Shown here: positions 40,791 to 50,138 of the stretch, in pieces
Layout of the letters: each line of letters starts with the position of its first letter
How positions within the stretch are numbered: the stretch's first letter is position 1
Assembly: GCA_017645645.1 (NCBI GenBank)
Contig: JAGCOB010000023.1
Location: forward strand, 1-64,000
Direction of reading: 5' to 3'
Length of the DNA: 64,000 nucleotides
From: Prevotella sp.
GTDB lineage: Bacteria > Bacteroidota > Bacteroidia > Bacteroidales > Bacteroidaceae
Made by a program: the position numbers and the translations under genes
The notes under the pieces: generated by a model
What the model saw: the letters and a program-made list of their open reading frames with translations, nothing else
Told to the model about the DNA's origin: nothing
Database searches by the model: none

Positions 40791-42959
40791 CTATTTAAGG
40801 TAGTCTTCAAAATATTGGGTAATACGCTCATGCAGATGAACACTGGCATGTCCACGCATGTTGTGGGGCTCGCCAGGATAGACAAAGAAGTCGGGTTGTG
40901 TACCAGCCTCAATACATGCTTTAAGGAACGACAGGCAATGTTGTGGAATGACAGTGTCATCGTTATAACCTGTGATAATCTGAAGTTTTCCTTTCAGATT
41001 CTTTGCCTTGGCAACGAGGGAGGTCTTCTCATAGCCCTCAGGGTTGGTTTGTGGCGTGTCCATATAACGCTCGCCATACATTACCTCATACCATTTCCAG
41101 TCGATGACTGGACCTCCTGCTACACCCACTTTGAAGACATCAGGATAGTTGGTCATCAGTGAGATAGTCATGAATCCTCCGAATGACCAGCCATGAACAC
41201 CCAAGCGATCCATGTCGATATAGGGTAGGGAGCGCAGATAGTCAACGCCCTTCATCTGGTCTTGCATCTCTATTTGTCCGAGTTGGCGGAAGGTTACTTG
41301 TTCGAAGTCGCGTCCACGATTCTCGCTGCCTCTGTTGTCAAGGATGAAAACGATATAGCCTTTTTGTGCCATATAGGTCTCCCATGAACGGCTGTACCAA
41401 TGCCATGCAGCCTCTACATTATGGGCATGAGGACCACCATAGACATATATCACGGTGGGATATTTCTTCGTCACATCAAAATCGTGCGGCTTTACCATGC
41501 GATAATAGAGGTCTGTTTTTCCGTCTGCCGCTTTGATGGTACCACATTCAAAGACAGGTTGCTGATAGCCTCTCCAGGGATCCTCTGCTGTCAACAGGCG
41601 TTGTGCCTTCGCAGTCTTTACCTCTACGAGGTCGATGTTACGTGGCACATCAGGCTCAGAATACTTATCGTAGAAATATAATCCGCTTTCCGATAAGACG
41701 GCATGATGTGAGCCTTTGCCGTTGTCCAGAAGCGTTCGCTTGCCTGTCTTTATGTCAACAGCATACGTGTTGTGTTGAATAGGATTCGCCTCATTTGAGG
41801 AAATAATGATACACTTATCCTTCTTGTTGAAGCCTAAGACCTCCTGAACGACAAATGCTCCACTGGTAAGTTGTTTGACGACTTCACCTTTTATATTATA
41901 AAGATAAAGGTGATTATAGCCGTCACGCTGGCTCTGAAGGATAAACAGATTGTCATCCCATGGAAGGAATTGGATGGGATGCAATGGTTCTACGTATTTC
42001 TCGCTGGTCTCCTGATAAAGTTCTGCTTTCTTTTCCCCTGTTATGGCATCATAACTGACAAGGCGACAGTCATTCTGGTCACGATTAAGTTCAAGCATAT
42101 AGATGGTTTTGGAGTCAGGACTCCAGGCGATATTCGTGAAATAGACAGGGGTGTCCTGATTATTCTGGATAGTCGGAGTATTCAGGTAAATGATCTTGTT
42201 GGTAGTGATGTCATAGACACCAACTGTCACTTGGTGAGAGGTCTCACCAGCCGTGGGGTATTTGTCTGGCTCATAGGAAGCAATGCGTCTGTCGATATCC
42301 ACCTGCGGATAATCTGCCACCATGCTCTGATCCATGCGATAGAAAGCAAGACGTTGGCCATCAGGACTCCAGAATGTGCCTTTTTCAATACCGAACTCAT
42401 TACGATGAACAGTTTGTCCGTAGACTATCTCTCGACTGCCGTCAGTGGAAAGTTGATGCTTCTTACCCTGACCGTCGACCACGAATAACTGTTGGTCATC
42501 TACAAAGGCTGTTGCGCGTGATATGGGATTCCAATCGTTAGCCTCTTGACCAGAGATGCTGTCTTGCCAGATAATCTTCTTATCTTTGAAATCTACAAGG
42601 ATGACAGCTTTCCTGTTGCCGACCTGTACGATGGGCTTGTCTGGATAGGGAAAGGTAGCATTCATCAAATGACGCACGTATTTCTGGTCGTCACTTTTTG
42701 CCCATTCGTTGATTTGTTCAAGCGTAAAGAGTGTCGTTTTCTTACCTGTTTTGGCAGCAATAACAGAACACTCCTCCACGTCTGTCTCTATTAACTGGTC
42801 GCCCCACCATGTCAACCATAAGTTCTGAGGTTGCAGATTACGGTAGTTCGTGCCTCCGTAATTCAGGTCTTCCAGCGTAAAGAGTTTGTCTTGGGCTTTC
42901 ATGGGAAGGGATAGAACAAGAAGGGAAAGTAGGGTGAAAAAAAGCTTACTCCTCATCAT
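40791..42959 (-). CDS. Exported S9 dipeptidyl peptidase IV
   Basis: A 722-residue serine peptidase that removes Xaa-Pro dipeptides. The signal peptide covers about residues 1-22 (ending MKA). A beta-propeller N-terminal part is followed by the hydrolase domain with nucleophile motif GVHGWSFGGFM and a late GEPHNMRGH with the catalytic His. ATG 42959 (or the next codon) is chosen; the frame is open another 129 bases upstream only because it crosses the 9 bp repeats of the neighbouring gene. It overlaps that gene's end by 14 bases. Confidence 0.92.
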   Translation of the reverse strand: MMRSKLFFTLLSLLVLSLPMKAQDKLFTLEDLNYGGTNYRNLQPQNLWLTWWGDQLIETDVEECSVIAAKTGKKTTLFTLEQINEWAKSDDQKYVRHLMNATFPYPDKPIVQVGNRKAVILVDFKDKKIIWQDSISGQEANDWNPISRATAFVDDQQLFVVDGQGKKHQLSTDGSREIVYGQTVHRNEFGIEKGTFWSPDGQRLAFYRMDQSMVADYPQVDIDRRIASYEPDKYPTAGETSHQVTVGVYDITTNKIIYLNTPTIQNNQDTPVYFTNIAWSPDSKTIYMLELNRDQNDCRLVSYDAITGEKKAELYQETSEKYVEPLHPIQFLPWDDNLFILQSQRDGYNHLYLYNIKGEVVKQLTSGAFVVQEVLGFNKKDKCIIISSNEANPIQHNTYAVDIKTGKRTLLDNGKGSHHAVLSESGLYFYDKYSEPDVPRNIDLVEVKTAKAQRLLTAEDPWRGYQQPVFECGTIKAADGKTDLYYRMVKPHDFDVTKKYPTVIYVYGGPHAHNVEAAWHWYSRSWETYMAQKGYIVFILDNRGSENRGRDFEQVTFRQLGQIEMQDQMKGVDYLRSLPYIDMDRLGVHGWSFGGFMTISLMTNYPDVFKVGVAGGPVIDWKWYEVMYGERYMDTPQTNPEGYEKTSLVAKAKNLKGKLQIITGYNDDTVIPQHCLSFLKACIEAGTQPDFFVYPGEPHNMRGHASVHLHERITQYFEDYLK

Positions 42960-44421
42960 GATCAAATTTTCTGTTCTTCTTAAAGGGTTTCTTATAGTCG
43001 CGAGGGTTCTTGGAATTCCGCGAGCCTTTAGAATTTCTAGAAAATCTGGAATCTCTAGAATCCCTGACATCTCTAGAATCCCTGGCATCTCTTGGCTCTT
43101 TAGGCTTTCTCGGTTCTTTCTTTTCCAAAGAATGGAATTTAAATGTCCGGATGTCAGCTTCCTCGTTCTCTTCCTGTTCCTCTAATCGTTTCTTGAATTC
43201 ACGATTTTGTTTGAAGCGACGTTTCTCCGCCATCTGTATTTTTTCCTCCTCTGTCTTGACAACACCCCCTTCGGCACGGAAATCTTTCATCCTTCCGTCG
43301 AAAATCTGGTATTTGCGGAATTCACATTCCAAACTTCCATTAAATACCGGTATCTTGATGGAAGGCTTCAGTCCGATTTGGTCAAAACACTCCTCCCGAT
43401 AACTGAGAATCCATGCGTCATTGTTCATGAATTGATGTTTCAGGCGTTCCCCAATCATCTTGTAGGTTCCTAATAGGTCAGGAGTAGAGATACGCTCACC
43501 ATAAGGAGGATTCATAACAATGATACTTCTCTCTTTAGGTTGTGTAAAGTCCTTAAAATCCGCTTCTGCTACTGTGATATCGTTCGTCAGTCCTGCTGCA
43601 CGGACATTGATGCGGGCAGTATTGGCTGCTTTGATATCTATATCGTAGCCGTAGATATGATGCTTGAAGTCCCGTTCCTGTGAATCGTCGTTATAGATTT
43701 CATCGAAAAGGTCCTTGTCAAAGTCCTTCCATTTCTCAAAGGCAAATTCTTTGCGGAAGAGCCCTGGTGCCATGTTGCGGGCAATCAGTGCTGCCTCAAT
43801 CAGTAATGTACCGCTACCACACATCGGATCAATGAAGTCGGTATCTCCTTGCCATCCTGTCATCAGGATCATGCCGGCTGCCAGAACTTCATTCAAGGGA
43901 GCTTCTACGGACTCTTGACGATAACCGCGACGATGCAGGGATTCGCCACTGGAATCCAATGAAAGGGTACATTTGTCCTCTGCAATATGAATGTTCAGTT
44001 GGATATCCGGATTAGTGACGGAAATATTCGGACGCTTGCCCTTCTTCTCGCGGAACTGGTCGACAATGGCATCCTTTACTTTGTAGGCCACGAACTTAGA
44101 GTGGCGGAATTCCTCAGAGAAAACAACCGAGTCGACAGCAAACGTCGTATCGTTATCTAAGAATTCTGTCCAATCAATGGCTTTCACGCCTTCATAGACA
44201 TCATCAGCAGAAAGAGCCTTGAAATGTTTGATAGGTTTTAAAATACGGATGGCGGTGTGTAACTGGAAATTGGCACGATACATCATCTCCTTATTACCTG
44301 TAAAGGAAACCATGCGGCGTCCTATTTGTACATTCTCTGCGCCCAGTTGCGTCAATTCTTTCGCCAAGACAGGCTCAAGTCCCATAAAGGTCTTGGCGAT
44401 GAGTTCATAATTTTGTGTCAT
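42946..44421 (-). CDS. THUMP-domain class I SAM RNA methyltransferase (RlmL N-terminal type)
   Basis: A 491-residue enzyme like the part of RlmL that makes N2-methylguanine in 23S rRNA. The THUMP domain is at about residues 1-155, then the methyltransferase with FIDPMCGSGTLLIEAAL (SAM loop) and IVMNPPYGER (catalytic NPPY). The C-terminal 90 residues are a basic disordered tail with Arg-Asp-Ser triplets coded by 9 bp repeats (43009-43098). ATG 44421 fits a full promoter just upstream. First gene of an operon with DPP4 and serB. Confidence 0.88.
   Translation of the reverse strand: MTQNYELIAKTFMGLEPVLAKELTQLGAENVQIGRRMVSFTGNKEMMYRANFQLHTAIRILKPIKHFKALSADDVYEGVKAIDWTEFLDNDTTFAVDSVVFSEEFRHSKFVAYKVKDAIVDQFREKKGKRPNISVTNPDIQLNIHIAEDKCTLSLDSSGESLHRRGYRQESVEAPLNEVLAAGMILMTGWQGDTDFIDPMCGSGTLLIEAALIARNMAPGLFRKEFAFEKWKDFDKDLFDEIYNDDSQERDFKHHIYGYDIDIKAANTARINVRAAGLTNDITVAEADFKDFTQPKERSIIVMNPPYGERISTPDLLGTYKMIGERLKHQFMNNDAWILSYREECFDQIGLKPSIKIPVFNGSLECEFRKYQIFDGRMKDFRAEGGVVKTEEEKIQMAEKRRFKQNREFKKRLEEQEENEEADIRTFKFHSLEKKEPRKPKEPRDARDSRDVRDSRDSRFSRNSKGSRNSKNPRDYKKPFKKNRKFDHDEE
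43009..43098 (-). repeat. Nine-base tandem repeats in the methyltransferase tail
   Basis: About ten imperfect 9-base units (plus-strand consensus near TCTAGAATC) lie in register; two 18-base superunits at 43054-43071 and 43072-43089 differ at one base. They code the Arg-Asp-Ser/Arg-Asn-Ser triplets of the tail. Confidence 0.8.
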
Positions 44422-44439
44422 AATAATATAAATATGGTG

Positions 44440-44470
44440 CAAAGATAGTAGAAAGTATACGAAAAACAAA
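44440..44470 (-). promoter_or_regulatory. Promoter of the methyltransferase-DPP4-serB operon
   Basis: On the minus strand TTTG (44470-44467), a 19-base spacer, and TATCTTTG (44447-44440), about 18 bases before the ATG at 44421. Confidence 0.8.
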
Positions 44471-44510
44471 GAAAAAGCTCAAATTTCTTTATTATTCTAA
44501 AACTTTTGTG

Positions 44511-44518
44511 TAATTTTG
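44511..44518 (+). promoter_or_regulatory. -7 box of the sensor kinase gene at 44549
   Basis: TAATTTTG; this excludes translation starts at or before 44518 for the kinase. Confidence 0.65.
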
Positions 44519-44548
44519 TCACCAAATTGTAATAGTGCTTCTGTTGCG

Positions 44549-45808
44549 ATGATAAATATATCGAATACACTAATAATTAGTATCAATTCCTTCATGAGGA
44601 TTGACATATTGATATGGGTAGTGGGTATTCCTGTTGTTATCGCATTTGCCATTCTTCTTTTTTACCAGTTGAAGCGTCACCGCTTTTTAAAGGAGGAATT
44701 GGTACAGCTGACGAAAATCAAACAGCATAATATTGAATATGAGTTAGTATTGAAATCCATGTGTTTATCGACATGGCGGTACGAAGTGCCCTCAGCAACT
44801 TTTACATTAGAAAGTGACTATCGAAAAGAAACGGATAGTCTCCTGTTTGAAAAAGGAACCTCATTAGATGTCTTGTATAAAAACATGAAGCATCCCTATC
44901 TACAGGAATTTAAAGGACTTTTGGCGGATATATTGGAAGGGCGCAAAGACGAGGTGCATATTCAATATCAGATAGGATTGCCGAATAGTGATAAGGTTTA
45001 TTGGTCTGAAATCTTTGCCACTGTAGACAAACGCAACATGAACGGCAAACCATTAACAATAGTGGGAACTACCAGACGTATTGATGAACAGAAGAAATTG
45101 GAGACGGAATTGATGGAGGCCCGTAATCGTGCAGAGGAGAGTGACCGGCTGAAATCTGCATTCCTGGCAAACATCACCCATGAAGTACGTACTCCTCTGA
45201 ATGCAATTGTAGGTTTCAGTGATGTTCTTCCTATGGTACAGAGTGATGAAGAACGAAATGAGTTGATTAAGTTGATAAAACAGAACAATGCCCATTTGCT
45301 GAGGCTATTTGATGATATGTTGAATATCTCCAAATTGGAGGCAGGAAATAGTGGCCATATTGTTAAGGAAGATGTTGAGTTATTACCCTTGTTCCGGGAG
45401 ATGGTTGACAAGTACTTACCGTTATGTGTAGAAAAAGGACTGGAAGTCTTTGTGGAAGAATCTTCAGAAAAAGAAACCATTAAGACAGACCGCGATCGTC
45501 TGAAGGAAATTCTGAATCAATATATGAATAATGCGGTAAAATTTACAGATTCAGGCAGCATCAGTATAGGTTGTGAGAGACTGGCTTCAACGATCAGGAT
45601 ATGGGTCAGCGATACAGGGAAGGGTATCCCGGAAGATAAATGTAATGAACATCTCTTTGAACGGTTTGTTAAAGTAGATGATTTTGTGGCAGGAACAGGT
45701 CTTGGACTGAGTATTTGCCGGAGTCTTGCTAATACTCTGGGAGGCATTGTCGGAGTAGAGTCTGTATATGGGAAGGGCTCTACCTTCTGGGTTGATATTC
45801 CCTTATGA
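44549..45808 (+). CDS. PAS-domain sensor histidine kinase
   Basis: A 419-residue membrane kinase. One membrane segment (about residues 15-38) is followed by a PAS-like region (about 60-185), HisKA with H-box NITHEVRTPLN, and HATPase with N-box YMNNAVKFT, G1 box SDTGKGIP and G2 box GTGLGLSICRS. All catalytic residues are present. No receiver domain. A LuxR-type response regulator lies about 3.5 kb downstream on the same strand and is a candidate partner. ATG 44549 is chosen; 44594 is possible. Confidence 0.9.
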   Translation: MINISNTLIISINSFMRIDILIWVVGIPVVIAFAILLFYQLKRHRFLKEELVQLTKIKQHNIEYELVLKSMCLSTWRYEVPSATFTLESDYRKETDSLLFEKGTSLDVLYKNMKHPYLQEFKGLLADILEGRKDEVHIQYQIGLPNSDKVYWSEIFATVDKRNMNGKPLTIVGTTRRIDEQKKLETELMEARNRAEESDRLKSAFLANITHEVRTPLNAIVGFSDVLPMVQSDEERNELIKLIKQNNAHLLRLFDDMLNISKLEAGNSGHIVKEDVELLPLFREMVDKYLPLCVEKGLEVFVEESSEKETIKTDRDRLKEILNQYMNNAVKFTDSGSISIGCERLASTIRIWVSDTGKGIPEDKCNEHLFERFVKVDDFVAGTGLGLSICRSLANTLGGIVGVESVYGKGSTFWVDIPL

Positions 45809-45821
45809 AAGATTAAAAGGA

Positions 45822-48389
45822 ATGATGAGTAAAATAGCCATAACCTTGATGTTTTGGTTGCTCTGTCTCTCTGTTCAGGCACAGCAGTTGATTTCCGGCG
45901 TGATTAAAGATGCGGAGACAAAACAGGCGATACCATCTGTGACGGTGTCGTATAAAGGTCATCGTATCGCTGTTGCCTCAGGTCTTGACGGACGTTATGT
46001 AATACAGAAGATGGTAGGTTGGAACATGACGTTCAGCGCCGTTGGATATGTGTCGCAGACAATAATGATAGAAGACCGTACTCCGGTAAAGATAGACATT
46101 CAGTTGCAACCTGATATGAAAAAGCTTCAGAATGTGGTTGTTAAATCGAAACGTCAGCGATATAGCCGCAAGAACAATCCTGCCGTGGAACTGATGCGTA
46201 AGGTGATAGAGCATAAGCGTTTGACGAATCTGTCGAATAAGGATTATTATCAGTATAACAAATACCAGAAACTCACATTGGCAGCTAATGATATCACACC
46301 GGAGAAATTGCAAAACTCCATTTTCCGTAAGAAGAAGTGGATCCTGGACCAGATAGAGCCGTGTCCCTATAATAACAAATTGATATTGCCGATATCCGTA
46401 GACGAGACAGTAACGAAGAAACTCTATCGCCGTCATCCTCATAATGAGAAGAATATCATCATGGGACAGAATTCCACGGGAATTGGTGATCTGTTCCAGA
46501 CGGGTGACATCATGAATACGATGATGAAGGACATCTTTACGGATGTGAATATCTATGACGATCAGGTCAGATTGTTACAACGTCCTTTTACTTCACCCAT
46601 TGGAAGAGGTGCTATAGGCTTCTATCGTTTTTACATAGAAGATACGGTGCAAGTTGACCGTGACAGTTGTATCCACTTGCATTTCCTGCCGAATAACATG
46701 CAGGATTTTGGTTTCAGGGGTGATATCTATATCCTGAAAGATTCCAGTTATCAGGTGAAACGCTGCGACTTGTCCATCCCCCGGCAAAGTGATGTCAACT
46801 TTGTTGAGAATCTCCGAATCAATCAGGAGTTTGTGATGTTGCCCACGGGAGAATGGGTGTTGTCGGTAGATGACATGATTGTGGAGATAGAGATTCTTAG
46901 TTTCCTGCAAAAAGCCATTGTCGTCAGGAATACCCGTCTGACGGACTATGCTTTCGACGAGCTTCCTGATCAGGTGTTTAAAGGGAAACGGGATGTCAGG
47001 GAAGCGGATGCGCTGTCGCATAGTGATCTGTTTTGGGTGCAATACCGTCAGGTGGAACTTACCAAAGGTGAGAGCGGTATGAAGGAATTTGTCGAGAGTT
47101 TTAAGAAGATGAAGGGCTTTAAGTATGTGATGATCGGCATGAAAGCCTTGATAGAAAACTATATTGAGACAGGTAATCCGTCCAAAGTGGATATAGGACC
47201 TGTCAATACAATGATATCCAAGAACTTTGTCGATGGATTCCGTACCCGTTTCAGTGCGCAGACAACGGCTAACCTGAATAAACACTGGTTTTTCTCTGGT
47301 TATGTGGCACGTGGATGGAAATCGAAGAAGAACTATTATAAGGGGGAGGTGACTTATTCTTTTAATGAGAAAGAGTATCTGCCCCGTGAATTCCCTAAGC
47401 GTACGCTGACTTTTACCTCTACCTATGATGTGGCCTCTCCTTCGGATAAGTTCTTGCAAACGGATAAGGATAATGTTTTCACGGCCTTTAAGTGGAGTAA
47501 GGTGAAGGCGATGATGTTCTATAACCGTCAACAACTCTCTTTTGAATGGGAGGAGAAAATCGGCTTAAAGACGATTGTCAGTTTGAAGACCGAAGAGAAT
47601 GAGGCTTGTGGAGATATTTACTTTACACCGATGAATGTGTATTCACCATGGAATTCCATGACGGAGTCTCCTCGTCCTTCTTGTAAGTTCCGTACGACGG
47701 AGTTCCGCGCAGAACTGGAATATAGCCCAGGTACTACATATATTAATACAAAACAGCGCCGCCGGAAGGTAAATCGGGATGCCCCTATATTCAATCTGAG
47801 TCATGCCTTTGGTATCAAGGGTTTTCTGGGAAGCGACTATAACTATAATTATAGTGAGTTGAGTGTCACTCAGCGAATTTGGTTAAACAGTTGGGGAAAG
47901 ATTGATATGTATGTGAAGGGTGGCATCCAATGGAATCAAGTACCATATCCGCTACTCTGTATGCCCGAGGCAAATTTGTCATATATTCTTCAGAAGAATA
48001 TGTTCAGTCTGGTGGATAATATGGAGTTCCTGAACGACCGCTTTGTCACCGCTATTTTTGCATGGGATATGAATGGCAAACTCTTCAACCGCATCCCTTT
48101 GTTAAAGAAATTGAAGTGGCGTGAGTATATTGGTGTGAAAATGCTATGGGGAGGGTTGTCAGACAAGAATAATCCTTTTTTGCCGCAGAATGCGGAAAGT
48201 CCGATATTGATGGCATTCCCGGAGTTCTCACATGTAATGGACTCGAAACGTCCTTATTGGGAGGTGTCAGTCGGTATTCATAATATCTTCAAGTTTATTC
48301 ATGTGGAGTACGTGCGGCGACTGAATTATAACGACTATCCAACGGCTCATAAGCGTGGTATCCGGATGACGTTACATTTCACGTTCTGA
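45822..48389 (+). CDS. DUF5686 outer-membrane protein with carboxypeptidase-like regulatory domain
   Basis: An 855-residue exported protein. Signal peptide about residues 1-20 (ending VQAQ), then a carboxypeptidase regulatory-like beta-sandwich ISGVIKDAETKQAIPSVTVS (residues about 22-105), then the long DUF5686 region, which resembles an outer-membrane beta-barrel and ends with RGIRMTLHFTF, a terminal Phe as in barrels. The family is Bacteroidetes-specific, with unknown function. An AAAAGG ribosome site precedes ATG 45822, 13 bases after the kinase stop. Confidence 0.85.
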   Translation: MMSKIAITLMFWLLCLSVQAQQLISGVIKDAETKQAIPSVTVSYKGHRIAVASGLDGRYVIQKMVGWNMTFSAVGYVSQTIMIEDRTPVKIDIQLQPDMKKLQNVVVKSKRQRYSRKNNPAVELMRKVIEHKRLTNLSNKDYYQYNKYQKLTLAANDITPEKLQNSIFRKKKWILDQIEPCPYNNKLILPISVDETVTKKLYRRHPHNEKNIIMGQNSTGIGDLFQTGDIMNTMMKDIFTDVNIYDDQVRLLQRPFTSPIGRGAIGFYRFYIEDTVQVDRDSCIHLHFLPNNMQDFGFRGDIYILKDSSYQVKRCDLSIPRQSDVNFVENLRINQEFVMLPTGEWVLSVDDMIVEIEILSFLQKAIVVRNTRLTDYAFDELPDQVFKGKRDVREADALSHSDLFWVQYRQVELTKGESGMKEFVESFKKMKGFKYVMIGMKALIENYIETGNPSKVDIGPVNTMISKNFVDGFRTRFSAQTTANLNKHWFFSGYVARGWKSKKNYYKGEVTYSFNEKEYLPREFPKRTLTFTSTYDVASPSDKFLQTDKDNVFTAFKWSKVKAMMFYNRQQLSFEWEEKIGLKTIVSLKTEENEACGDIYFTPMNVYSPWNSMTESPRPSCKFRTTEFRAELEYSPGTTYINTKQRRRKVNRDAPIFNLSHAFGIKGFLGSDYNYNYSELSVTQRIWLNSWGKIDMYVKGGIQWNQVPYPLLCMPEANLSYILQKNMFSLVDNMEFLNDRFVTAIFAWDMNGKLFNRIPLLKKLKWREYIGVKMLWGGLSDKNNPFLPQNAESPILMAFPEFSHVMDSKRPYWEVSVGIHNIFKFIHVEYVRRLNYNDYPTAHKRGIRMTLHFTF

Positions 48390-48466
48390 TTTTTTTATCT
48401 GTCTTGCAACTTTTTCATCCTTTATTCCGTCTAACAGGCAGAAATCATTTAAAAAGGAATAGAAAT

Positions 48467-49213
48467 ATGAAAAAGTTGTTTGTATTATTAGTGGCAGTTC
48501 TCGCTATTTCGTTCAGTGCTCACCTTTATGCCTTTGCCGGTAATGACAAAGCAGAGGAAAACCGCCCGTTAAAAGGCTTTGAACGTATCCGACTGTTAGG
48601 CTCTCCTGACATAAAGTACGCACAGGGTAAGACATGGTCTGTCCGTGTGAAAGCCCCTAAGAATGAGATGAAGAAAGTAGTGACCCGTGTGGAGGGTAAT
48701 TGCTTGGTTGTCAGCATGCAAGGTAATAACACGTTCAGTTTCCGCCCCATGAAGGACAATGGTGTTACTGTCTATGTCACCTCTCCTGATCTGGTCGGTG
48801 TGGAGGTGAATGGCTCTGGTGATTTCGAGAGTAAGGGACCTGTAGACACGGATAATCTGGATATCAAGTTGAAAGGCTCGGGTGATATTGTTTTCTATGA
48901 TGTGATCTGTGACCGTATCAAGACCTCAGTGGTAGGCTCTGGAGATGTGGAAATCAAGAATGTGACGACCCAGTATTCTTCAGTCGAACTGGTTGGCTCT
49001 GGCGATGTGAAGATGAGTCAGAAGAAGGTAAAACAAACCCAATTGGAATTGAAAGGCTCTGGTGATATCAAGGTGAATAATGACCAGTGTGGCACTGTTG
49101 ACTGTCGGTTGATTGGCTCTGGTGACATCACGTTGACGGGCAGTGTCAAGAAATTGAATCGGACAACCCGTGGGTCTGGTGATATAGAGACGACGGGGCT
49201 GACAATTAGGTGA
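48467..49213 (+). CDS. Exported DUF2807 (GIN-domain) beta-helix protein
   Basis: A 248-residue secreted or surface protein. Signal peptide about residues 1-22. The rest is a DUF2807 right-handed beta-helix with a GSGD motif repeated seven times at intervals of about 18-23 residues (NGSGDFE, KGSGDIV, VGSGDVE, VGSGDVK, KGSGDIK, IGSGDIT, RGSGDIE). ATG 48467 has AAAAAGGAA ahead and starts the signal peptide. Role unknown; the family has been described as adhesin-head-like. Confidence 0.88.
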   Translation: MKKLFVLLVAVLAISFSAHLYAFAGNDKAEENRPLKGFERIRLLGSPDIKYAQGKTWSVRVKAPKNEMKKVVTRVEGNCLVVSMQGNNTFSFRPMKDNGVTVYVTSPDLVGVEVNGSGDFESKGPVDTDNLDIKLKGSGDIVFYDVICDRIKTSVVGSGDVEIKNVTTQYSSVELVGSGDVKMSQKKVKQTQLELKGSGDIKVNNDQCGTVDCRLIGSGDITLTGSVKKLNRTTRGSGDIETTGLTIR

Positions 49214-49237
49214 TATGATTAATTAATACATATATAT

Positions 49238-49269
49238 TTGGCTTTCTTCCTGGAATTTTGTAATTTTGC
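49238..49269 (+). promoter_or_regulatory. Promoter of the LuxR-type regulator
   Basis: TTTG (49238-49241), a 20-base spacer and TAATTTTG (49262-49269): full consensus, 25 bases before the ATG at 49295. The regulator therefore has its own transcript. Confidence 0.85.
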
Positions 49270-49294
49270 CTGCGCAAAATGATACGAGAAGAAT

Positions 49295-49936
49295 ATGTAT
49301 GTGGTATTAGCAGACAACCAGGATATTACTAGGGCAGGTATGATGTATGTCTGTCAGCAAATGGAACAGGTAGAAATGCACCGTGCGGAGGATAAGACAG
49401 AATTGATTGAACAATTGAGAAACCATCCTGATGCAGTGGTCGTGTTGGACTACACACTTTTCGATATCAATGATGTGGAGGAGATAGAAATCTTGTATCA
49501 GCGTTTTCCCCAAGTACAGTGGATTTTCTTTAGTGTCGACCTCTCTGGTGACTTTGTCCGCAGGGTGATAGCCATCGCCCCGCGGTTTAGTATTCTGTTG
49601 AAAGAGTCGCCCATACAGGAGATCCGCGAGTGCCTGTTGTATGGCCAGCGGCATCAGCGGTATATCTGTCAGCGGATGACGGAATTGCTGTTAGCACCTC
49701 AACCGGTCAGTGCAGAGGAAGATGTAAAACTGACTCCCACGGAGATGGAAATCCTGAAAGACATTGCTTTGGGACAGACGACAAAGGAAATTGCTGAACG
49801 ACGCTTCTCCAGTTTTCATACCGTGAACACCCACAGGAAGAATATTTTCAGAAAACTAGGTGTCAATAATGTACATGAGGCGACCAAATATGCCCTTCGT
49901 GCTGGACTTGTTGACTCTGCGGAATACTATATTTGA
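49295..49936 (+). CDS. NarL/LuxR-family response regulator
   Basis: A 213-residue regulator. Receiver domain: acidic pocket Asp 7 in VLADNQD (the usual second Asp is Asn), phosphoacceptor Asp in VVVLDYTLF (about residue 51), and Lys in LLKESP. The C-terminal LuxR-type helix-turn-helix (about residues 145-205) contains LTPTEMEILKDIALGQTTKEIAE and NTHRKNIFRKLGV. Likely binds DNA after phosphorylation by an unlinked or nearby kinase. Terminated by the hairpin at 49958. Confidence 0.9.
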   Translation: MYVVLADNQDITRAGMMYVCQQMEQVEMHRAEDKTELIEQLRNHPDAVVVLDYTLFDINDVEEIEILYQRFPQVQWIFFSVDLSGDFVRRVIAIAPRFSILLKESPIQEIRECLLYGQRHQRYICQRMTELLLAPQPVSAEEDVKLTPTEMEILKDIALGQTTKEIAERRFSSFHTVNTHRKNIFRKLGVNNVHEATKYALRAGLVDSAEYYI

Positions 49937-49957
49937 TGTTCGCTGGGAATAAAAAAA

Positions 49958-49985
49958 GTAGGAATTGTCTCACGACAACTCCTAC
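49958..49985 (+). terminator. Terminator after the LuxR-type regulator
   Basis: GTAGGA-A-TTGT (49958-49968) pairs with ACAA-C-TCCTAC (49975-49985), 10 bp with one mismatch and a 6-base loop, preceded by seven A. The T tract is weak, so the signal may work better leftward. Confidence 0.6.
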
Positions 49986-50092
49986 CTTCATTCTAACTAA
50001 CTTATTATCAACTATTCATTACTCATTCTGAATTTCGTTGCAAAAATAAGAAGATTTTTCCATATTTTGATCAAGAAATGGCGAAAAAACTC

Positions 50093-50106
50093 CGTAAACG
50101 TTTGCG
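50093..50106. promoter_or_regulatory. LacI-type operator overlapping the lacI promoter
   Basis: CGTAAACGTTTGCG is a near-perfect palindrome with the central CG and flanking AAA/TTT typical of LacI-family operators. It overlaps the -33 TTTG (50101-50104) of the regulator's own promoter, suggesting self-repression. Confidence 0.7.
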
Positions 50107-50132
50107 TAATTGAAGAAATTTGTCTATTTTTG
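50101..50132 (+). promoter_or_regulatory. Promoter of the LacI-family gene
   Basis: TTTG (50101-50104), a 20-base spacer and TATTTTTG (50125-50132). The expected start of transcription falls at or next to the ATG at 50139, so the message is probably leaderless. Confidence 0.85.
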
Positions 50133-50138
50133 CACTTG

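Noticed and set aside
42960-43088. N-terminal extension of DPP4
   Set aside because: The extra residues come from the 9 bp repeats of the methyltransferase tail read in another frame and would bury the signal peptide.
44516-44548. Earlier TTG start for the sensor kinase
   Set aside because: It lies inside the TAATTTTG promoter box, so it would not be in the transcript.
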